DNA of 33,084 bases from Bacteroidaceae bacterium (GTDB lineage Bacteria; Bacteroidota; Bacteroidia; Bacteroidales; Bacteroidaceae), in NCBI GenBank assembly GCA_017554605.1, contig JAFZIA010000126.1:1-33084 (forward strand), read 5' to 3'. Position numbers and translations under genes: made by a program. The notes below the pieces were generated by a model. The model was not told the DNA's origin. It worked only from the letters and a program-made list of their open reading frames with translations, and did no database searches. Positions within the stretch are counted from its first letter, which is position 1, and each line of letters starts with the position of its first letter. Positions 27,420 to 33,084 of this stretch are shown piece by piece.

Positions 27420-30400
27420 ATGAAAAAAATAAAAAGAAATATGTATATGCGACAAATTATGCGAACAATGGTGGCACTTACCGCATTAGTGTCATCGGCC
27501 GTCCCTGCTTCTGCTGTTGCAGAGTGTGTACAGGCTGGCGATTCTGTAAAGACAGAGCGCATGGTAGTTGTTGAAGCCCGCACCATAACAGGTACAGTCT
27601 ATGATGCAGCTACCAATACACCGCTCCCCGGTGTCCGCGTACAGGGTACAGGACACGCAAGGGTAACAACAATGACCGACGCCGAGGGTAAATATAAGCT
27701 CAATATCCCCTCGTACGTTACATTGCTCAGTTTCTCTACCCCCGAGTACCGTATGGTGCAGCGTCCGGTTCAGAACAACGATGTAATCAACGTGCGTCTT
27801 TATACCGACAAATTCAGTGAAATATACAGCGACGATATTAATGTGACCGCAGGTGCAGCGTTCGAGACAGGAATCAGCTATGCCACCACCATCGACACCG
27901 ACATTCAGGGTAAGCTCGGTGCACAGGTGCGTTCGGTAACCCGTTCGGGCACACCCACCATCGGTAACTTTATGCTCATTCGCGGTATAAATACCCTTAA
28001 TGGCAATGTGCAGCCCTTGGTTGTTGTAGACGATGTAATCTACGATATGCAGGAGGACTACGGTTCGCTCCATATGGGTATGTTCAACAATATCCTTGCC
28101 GGTATTGATGTTAATGACATCGACAAGGTTGAGGTTCTTACAAACGGAACAGCTATCTACGGTGCACGTGCAGCAAACGGTGTGATAAAAATCACCACAA
28201 AGCGCGGTAAGAGTATGGCTACACGTATTACAGCCAACATCTACGGCAACGTGACACTCGCTCCCGAACTTACAGATATGATGGGTGCAGAGCAGTACCG
28301 TACATACGCCAATGAGCTTATCGGTACAATGAACACCTCTAAGAAAGAGTTCGACTTCTTGCGTACCGACCCCAACTACTACTATTACAAGCCCTATCAC
28401 AACGAGACCGACTGGACCGACTATGTGTACAGCGAGGCTTATACACAGAACTACAAGGTTAATGTAGAGGGTGGTGACGATGTTGCTATGTACAACTTCT
28501 CGTTGGGCTACACAATGGGTGAGAGCACACTCGAGAAGAACAACTTCGACCGCTTGAACATTCGTTTCAACTCAGACATTTCTCTTGCAAAGAACCTCGA
28601 TACACGTTTCGACATCTTCTACACACGCGTTGCACGCGAGTTGCTCGACGACGGTATAATGGAGAATACAAGCGCCTATCCCTATTCTTCGCCCGGCTTC
28701 CTGGCAATGGTAAAGTCTCCTTTCCTCAGTCCTTATATGTACTCTCGAGGAAATGAGCAGGGTGTACGCGAACTGACATCGGCTATCGACGAGTCGGATA
28801 GCTTTGCTTGGGGTATCGATGATAATGTAGCGCGTTCACGCGACAATAACTCACTCTACAACCCCTTGACTATCCTCAACGTGGGTACAGGCGAGAATAA
28901 GAACGACCAGGAGTACACTCACTTCGGTCTTTCGGTAGCTCCTTCGCTCAAGCTTGGCAAATTCAAAATTTCGGAGCTCTTCAGCTACTCTTTGCACCGT
29001 ATGAGCGAGAAGTACTATCTGCCTTATGCTACTGGTGTCGAGAACCGTCAGTTCTATGCCGAGAATGTTGGTAGAATAGGTAACTTCATATCTTCTTCAT
29101 TCGGTAAGGAGAGCGTGCTCACAAGCGATACACGAGTAGACTACAACAATATTGCAGGTGCTCACAACATCGACGTTGCAGGTGGTTTCCGTTTCACACG
29201 CTTTGCTTTCGATGCAAACTTCCTTTCTTGTGCAAACTCGGGTAACGACAAGGCTACAAACATCAGTTCCGATTACGATTACCTTATCGACGACGGTGAC
29301 GACAATGTTTGGACCAACCTGGCTTGGTATCTCGATGCAGCATACAGCTACAAGACACGTTACTTCCTTAACGCAGCCCTCTCGGTTGAGACTTCGTCAC
29401 GTTTCGGTAAGAATGCCGATGCGGGCCTCTCATTGGGTGGTGTACAGTGGGGTGTGTTCCCCTCGGTGAATGCAGCTTGGCTTGTATCTTCTGAGTCTTG
29501 GTTCAACTTCAAGCCCATCAACTCGCTCAAGCTCCGTGCAGGATTTGATGTAGTGGGTAACGACGCTATCGACTACTACGCTTGCCGCAGTTATATGCAG
29601 GCTGTGAAGTTCCAGGATAAGTTTATGGGCGTTCAGCTCGGTAACGTAGAGAACGACGGTGTGAAGTGGGAGACAACTTCGCGCTTCAACGTGGGTCTCG
29701 ACGCTATCCTCCTCAACAACCGCCTTGCAGTTTCGTTCGACTGGTACAAGTCTAAGACAAAGGACCTCCTGGTTCAGAAGGAGTATGACTTTGTAACAGG
29801 TATGGGTACATACTGGAGTAACGGTGGCGAGCTTCAGAACCAGGGCTTCGAGGCAACAGTAAATGCCAAGCTTGTCAATACACGTAACTTCCAGTGGGAG
29901 CTCGGTATCTCGGCAGGTCACTACGAGAATGAGATTACAGCACTTGACGAGGCGGTTGCACCTACAACGGTTTACGGTGCCGAGGTTCTTACACAAGTTG
30001 GCCAGCCCATCGGAGCATTCTGGGGATACAAGACCGACGGTGTAATCTCTTCTACCGAGGAGGCCGATGCTCTCGGACTCTATCAGAAGGACGCAACAGG
30101 TGCAAAGACATATTTCCAGGCAGGTGATGTTAAGTTCCGCGACCTTAACGGCGGTGGTGAGATTAACGAGGAGGACAAGACTGTCATCGGTAATCCCAAC
30201 CCCGACCTCTATGGTAACATATTCACAAAGATGTCTCTCGGCAACTGGACTCTTAACGTAGCATTCAACTACTCACTGGGCAACGACGTTTACAACTATT
30301 ACCGTTCACAGCTCGAGGGTGGAAGCAACTTCTTCAACCAGTCATTGGCAATGCTCAACCGTTGGTCTATCGACGGTCAGCACACCGATGTCCCCCGTCT

Positions 30401-30689
30401 GGCTTACGGCGACCCTATGGGCAACGCACGTTTCTCTGACCGCTGGATTGAGGACGGTTCATACCTCCGCCTCAAGACTGTACAGTTGCAGTATGCTTTC
30501 CCTGTCAACCTCAACTGGTTGCAAGGTCTCACAGTGTGGTGTGCAGCCGAGAATCTCCTGACAATTACAAAGTATCTTGGTAACGATCCCGAATTCTCTG
30601 TAAACAACAATATATTATATCAGGGTGTAGATGCAGGTCTTCTGCCTCAGAGCCGCAGCTTCCACCTTGGTGTTAAGGTAAATCTCTAA
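27420..30689 (+). CDS. SusC-like TonB-dependent outer-membrane transporter (second)
   Basis: The 1089-residue protein starts with a long signal peptide (about 1-34; several in-frame ATGs at codons 1, 8, 10 and 14 leave the start uncertain). A carboxypeptidase-regulatory-like domain follows (about 55-128, TGTVYDAATNTPLPGVRVQG), then a plug (about 150-265) with RGINTLNGNVQPLVVVDDV (188-206) and IYGARAANGVIKITTKRGK (246-264), and a barrel. A classical DEVVVTA TonB box is absent; DDINVTAG (138-145) is the nearest match. The last residue is Leu instead of the usual aromatic. It is a paralogue of the first SusC but clearly diverged. It should form a transporter with the second SusD. Confidence 0.93.
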   Translation: MKKIKRNMYMRQIMRTMVALTALVSSAVPASAVAECVQAGDSVKTERMVVVEARTITGTVYDAATNTPLPGVRVQGTGHARVTTMTDAEGKYKLNIPSYVTLLSFSTPEYRMVQRPVQNNDVINVRLYTDKFSEIYSDDINVTAGAAFETGISYATTIDTDIQGKLGAQVRSVTRSGTPTIGNFMLIRGINTLNGNVQPLVVVDDVIYDMQEDYGSLHMGMFNNILAGIDVNDIDKVEVLTNGTAIYGARAANGVIKITTKRGKSMATRITANIYGNVTLAPELTDMMGAEQYRTYANELIGTMNTSKKEFDFLRTDPNYYYYKPYHNETDWTDYVYSEAYTQNYKVNVEGGDDVAMYNFSLGYTMGESTLEKNNFDRLNIRFNSDISLAKNLDTRFDIFYTRVARELLDDGIMENTSAYPYSSPGFLAMVKSPFLSPYMYSRGNEQGVRELTSAIDESDSFAWGIDDNVARSRDNNSLYNPLTILNVGTGENKNDQEYTHFGLSVAPSLKLGKFKISELFSYSLHRMSEKYYLPYATGVENRQFYAENVGRIGNFISSSFGKESVLTSDTRVDYNNIAGAHNIDVAGGFRFTRFAFDANFLSCANSGNDKATNISSDYDYLIDDGDDNVWTNLAWYLDAAYSYKTRYFLNAALSVETSSRFGKNADAGLSLGGVQWGVFPSVNAAWLVSSESWFNFKPINSLKLRAGFDVVGNDAIDYYACRSYMQAVKFQDKFMGVQLGNVENDGVKWETTSRFNVGLDAILLNNRLAVSFDWYKSKTKDLLVQKEYDFVTGMGTYWSNGGELQNQGFEATVNAKLVNTRNFQWELGISAGHYENEITALDEAVAPTTVYGAEVLTQVGQPIGAFWGYKTDGVISSTEEADALGLYQKDATGAKTYFQAGDVKFRDLNGGGEINEEDKTVIGNPNPDLYGNIFTKMSLGNWTLNVAFNYSLGNDVYNYYRSQLEGGSNFFNQSLAMLNRWSIDGQHTDVPRLAYGDPMGNARFSDRWIEDGSYLRLKTVQLQYAFPVNLNWLQGLTVWCAAENLLTITKYLGNDPEFSVNNNILYQGVDAGLLPQSRSFHLGVKVNL

Positions 30690-30704
30690 CGAACGTCTCC
30701 TGTA

Positions 30705-30730
30705 CTGCCGCCGCATAAAGGTGGCGGCAG
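30705..30730 (+). promoter_or_regulatory. Strong intercistronic hairpin between susC-like 2 and susD-like 2
   Basis: CTGCCGCCGC (30705-30714) pairs with GTGGCGGCAG (30721-30730), 10 bp with one G-T pair and a 6-base loop. No T-run follows, so it is not a normal terminator. It may stabilise or process the mRNA and so tune SusC against SusD amounts. Confidence 0.65.
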
Positions 30731-30756
30731 GCAAGGGAATAAAATAAATCAGAACA

Positions 30757-32844
30757 ATGAAAAAGAATCTTATTTATACCTTATGTATCCTTTTGAGTGG
30801 AGCGTTCTTCTTCAACTCTTGCGAGGATATGCTCGATGTCGATTCAGGTCGTGTACAGCACGATTTAGATAAACTGACACTAAACGACTCGGTTTACTCG
30901 GTACTCGGAATATTGAAGAGTGTACAGAATGTTGCCGACCGCACAGTGCTCCTCGGTGAGCTCCGAAGCGACCTTGTCGTGCCCAACGACGGAAAGGCTG
31001 TATATGACATACAGGACTTGTGCAACTTCAACTACGACCTCAGCAGCCCTTATCTTGCTGTCAAGGACTACTACACAATCATCAACAACTGTAACATCTT
31101 CCTTGAGCGCGTGGATACAACACTCGAGCGCCTCAACAAGAAGCTTATGTTGCGCGAGTATGTGGCTGTAAAGAGCGTACGCGCCTGGACATATATGCAG
31201 CTTGCAATTAACTACGGTAGCATACCTTACTTCACCGAGCCCGTGCTCACACACAGCCAGGCGAAGGAGATAATGAGCCGTCCCCTTATGTCGCGCAGCG
31301 AGGTGTTCTCTTTGCTCATCGACGACCTTGTACGCTATGAGGACCCCCGTGTCTATCCTATGCCCGAGTGGACAGGTATCAAGACCGGTGTACCCCGTGT
31401 AGATGTACCCACCAACCAGTTGTTCGTTCCCATTCGCCTGCTTCTTGGTGAGCTTCACTTGTGGCGCGGCGAGGCAGGTGACTACCGCAAGGCTGCCGAC
31501 TACTACTACAAGTCGCTTACACAGACCCCTTCGTCGGGAACATCGGCTTCGAACCGCACATTCTACGATGCATCGGCAAGCGCCTCATTCCGCTATTCGG
31601 GCAACAACAAGTACGACAACTACTCAAACCAGTACAGCGAGATATTCAAGGCATCGGGTGCTGTGACATCAAAGGGTGCATTGGCAGTAATACCTATGGA
31701 GACATCAAGTACAACTGGTACAATGTCGTTCCTCAGCGACATTTTCTACCCCGACGTGATTGGTGGAGCACAGGTGGCTGCATCGCCTGCATATATCGCA
31801 TTGAGCAACCGTCAGACATATTATCTGTACGATGAGGACCAGGAGGACGTAGACCCTGTTGTCAACCCCAACACCGACAAGTTCATCGGCGACCTCCGTC
31901 GTTACACATTCATTGGCCAGCAGTACAATTCGGAGAGCGAAGAGGTGTTCGGCAACATCATAACCAAGCACAACTTCTCGGCTGCACCCAACACACAGGG
32001 CGGTATCGACCAGGTTGTGTCTTCTACCCCCAACCGCACAAACTTCGTACAGTTGGTACGCGACGTACAGTTGTATGCACGTTACGCCGAGGCTCTCATC
32101 GGATTGTCTAAGGAGAGCAACTGTCCCGATGCATTGTCTATGGCTATGGACGTGCTCAAGAACGGACTCAGCAAGACATACAACCTGCGTACAAACCTCT
32201 CTTACAAGGACAGTATAGAGTATGTGGTAGATACACTCGGTCTTCCCGTGTTGAACGAGGCTGGTCTCGATTCAACCATTGTACACACTGTTCCTGTATA
32301 TGACGAACTTATCGCATACGATTTTGGTGCAAGTATGTACGATGTCAACAAGGGTCTGCACTCACGTGGATCCGGCGACAGCAAGTACAGCAGCTACTAC
32401 TCTATGAGCGACAAGAACATCGCACGTTACTACGACCTTGTGATTGAGGATACCGACTCAACATTTGTTATGAGCCGCGAGATTACCGACGTCGACAGAT
32501 ACCGTTACGTGAACGACCTGTTGCTCGACGAGCTTGCTCTTGAGTTCTGCTTCGAGGGACACCGTTTCGGCGACCTTATCCGCTTCGCGAAGCGTGCCGA
32601 GCGCGATGGCTTTGCCGACTGGAAAGACATTCTCGCTAAGCGTATAGCAGGCCGTAAGTATGCAAACGAAGTGAACTGCTACACCCGCGGCTATGAGAAG
32701 GACGAGACACTCTATTCTCTCCTGCTCGACGAGGCAAACTGGGTACTTCCCCTTCCCGGCGTTGTTGAGGTGACAGTGCCCGAGGCTCCTGCAGAGGACG
32801 AGACTACAGAGGAGGAGACTCCCGAGGAGGAAACAGAGGAATAA
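30757..32844 (+). CDS. SusD/RagB-like lipoprotein (second)
   Basis: The 695-residue lipoprotein has lipobox FNSC (Cys22) followed by EDMLDVDS, as in many SusD proteins. Helical SusD segments include VKSVRAWTYMQLAINYGSIP (about 139-158), RLLLGELHLWRGEAGDYRKA (about 228-247) and LDELALEFCFEGHRFGDLIR (about 589-608), the last being the RagB/SusD signature. At 695 residues it is longer than usual (about 500-600). It ends in an acidic tail of about 25 residues, mostly Glu, Thr and Pro. It is 67 bases after SusC 2 and would be its lid. Sequence similarity to the first SusD is low by eye, so a different ligand is possible. Confidence 0.93.
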   Translation: MKKNLIYTLCILLSGAFFFNSCEDMLDVDSGRVQHDLDKLTLNDSVYSVLGILKSVQNVADRTVLLGELRSDLVVPNDGKAVYDIQDLCNFNYDLSSPYLAVKDYYTIINNCNIFLERVDTTLERLNKKLMLREYVAVKSVRAWTYMQLAINYGSIPYFTEPVLTHSQAKEIMSRPLMSRSEVFSLLIDDLVRYEDPRVYPMPEWTGIKTGVPRVDVPTNQLFVPIRLLLGELHLWRGEAGDYRKAADYYYKSLTQTPSSGTSASNRTFYDASASASFRYSGNNKYDNYSNQYSEIFKASGAVTSKGALAVIPMETSSTTGTMSFLSDIFYPDVIGGAQVAASPAYIALSNRQTYYLYDEDQEDVDPVVNPNTDKFIGDLRRYTFIGQQYNSESEEVFGNIITKHNFSAAPNTQGGIDQVVSSTPNRTNFVQLVRDVQLYARYAEALIGLSKESNCPDALSMAMDVLKNGLSKTYNLRTNLSYKDSIEYVVDTLGLPVLNEAGLDSTIVHTVPVYDELIAYDFGASMYDVNKGLHSRGSGDSKYSSYYSMSDKNIARYYDLVIEDTDSTFVMSREITDVDRYRYVNDLLLDELALEFCFEGHRFGDLIRFAKRAERDGFADWKDILAKRIAGRKYANEVNCYTRGYEKDETLYSLLLDEANWVLPLPGVVEVTVPEAPAEDETTEEETPEEETEE

Positions 32845-32868
32845 GATAATCCTATAAAATAGTATGGG

Positions 32869-32905
32869 ACCGAGAGGCTTTTGACGGCCTCTCGGTTCTT
32901 GTCTT
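32869..32905 (+). terminator. Intrinsic terminator of the Sus-like locus
   Basis: ACCGAGAGGC (32869-32878) pairs perfectly with GCCTCTCGGT (32887-32896) around an 8-base loop. The T-rich tract that follows is broken (TCTTGTCTT), so termination may be incomplete. Confidence 0.75.
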
Positions 32906-32968
32906 ATAATTTGCATCAACAGGTTTGCGGGTGTCGTTTTTTTATTGTAAGCATCCGAAGAAATGCAT

Positions 32969-33000
32969 ATTGTAGCGTGTAACAATGCTTACTACCTTTG
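32969..33000 (+). promoter_or_regulatory. Promoter of the IS66-like element
   Basis: ATTG (32969-32972), a 20-base spacer and TACCTTTG (32993-33000) match the Bacteroidota consensus except for one -33 base. The predicted start near 33007 leaves only about 11 bases to ATG 33018. The -7 element overlaps the end of the subterminal inverted repeat. Confidence 0.55.
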
Positions 33001-33017
33001 CACAAAAACGTAATTTT

Positions 33018-33084
33018 ATGATGACACGTGAAGAAATCCTTTCAATAGAGGAGTATTGTGCAGAACATAAGGTATCGCACAGGA
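33018..33084 (+). CDS. IS66-like element first ORF, N-terminal fragment (runs off window)
   Basis: The frame from ATG 33018 (or 33021, the next codon) is open to the window edge and starts MMTREEILSIEEYCAEHKVS. This resembles the first small protein of Bacteroidota IS66-type elements, an accessory protein needed for transposition along with TnpB and the transposase. Only 22 codons are visible, so the family call rests on this start, the GTAAGC terminus and the promoter position. Confidence 0.55.
   Translation, partial: MMTREEILSIEEYCAEHKVSHR

Larger units (their letters stand above)
32947..33084 (+). mobile_element. Left end of an IS66-like insertion sequence (truncated by window)
   Basis: The element appears to start at 32947 with GTAAGCATCC, close to the GTAAGCG terminus of the IS66 family. 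A nearby ATGCTTAC (32985-32992) is the inverted copy of the first eight bases and can form a subterminal stem. A promoter and a short reading frame of the expected accessory type follow. The right end lies outside the window, so intactness is unknown. The eight bases before it (TTTTTATT) could be the target duplication. Confidence 0.6.

Noticed and set aside
1..33084. tRNA, rRNA, CRISPR arrays and phage genes.
   Set aside because: No cloverleaf-like sequences, regularly spaced repeats, rRNA segments or phage structural genes were noticed on either strand by reading.

Overview
The window looks like a chromosomal segment of a gut-type Bacteroidales bacterium (phylum Bacteroidota). The grounds are: two tandem SusC/SusD pairs; many lipoproteins with short Bacteroidota-type signal peptides; promoters of the TTTG-N19-TAnnTTTG type; near-absence of Shine-Dalgarno sequences; and insertion-sequence ends of kinds common in Bacteroides. 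Genus cannot be fixed from the sequence alone.

Left edge (1-652): the last 66 codons and the right terminus of an ISL3-type insertion sequence. Just beyond it, on the minus strand, lies an apparent small-RNA gene with a TAnnTTTG element, a long interrupted closing helix, an open bubble, a strong apical hairpin and an intrinsic terminator. This is the architecture of 6S RNA. A second intrinsic terminator follows, which ends the operon to its right.

Minus-strand glycan operon (668-7624): transcribed leftwards as a GH5 beta-mannanase-family lipoprotein, a ROK sugar kinase and two different GH92 alpha-mannosidases, with gaps of 22 and 21 bases and a 4-base overlap. Together they could trim mannosides outside the cytoplasmic membrane and phosphorylate the released hexose inside. 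No transporter or regulator lies in this operon.

Plus-strand core region (7827-16899): etfB, etfA and an acyl-CoA dehydrogenase form a tight electron-transfer module. They are followed by a SlyD-like FKBP isomerase with a cysteine-rich tail, aroC (chorismate synthase), a polytopic membrane protein (probably DUF6057) and a beta-propeller lipoprotein carrying a CxxCH motif. An intrinsic terminator closes the run.

Plus-strand Sus-like locus (16951-32905): a perfect Bacteroidota promoter opens a 16-kb run with the order FAS1 lipoprotein, SusC, SusD, FAS1 lipoprotein, SusC, SusD. The two triplets are clearly divergent. No glycoside hydrolase, lyase, sulfatase or sensor/regulator lies between or beside them in the window, so the substrate is unknown. 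The tandem triplet, with FAS1 (fasciclin) proteins as repeated partners of SusCD, is the most unusual system here. A terminator ends it, and an IS66-like element begins at 32947 and runs off the right edge.
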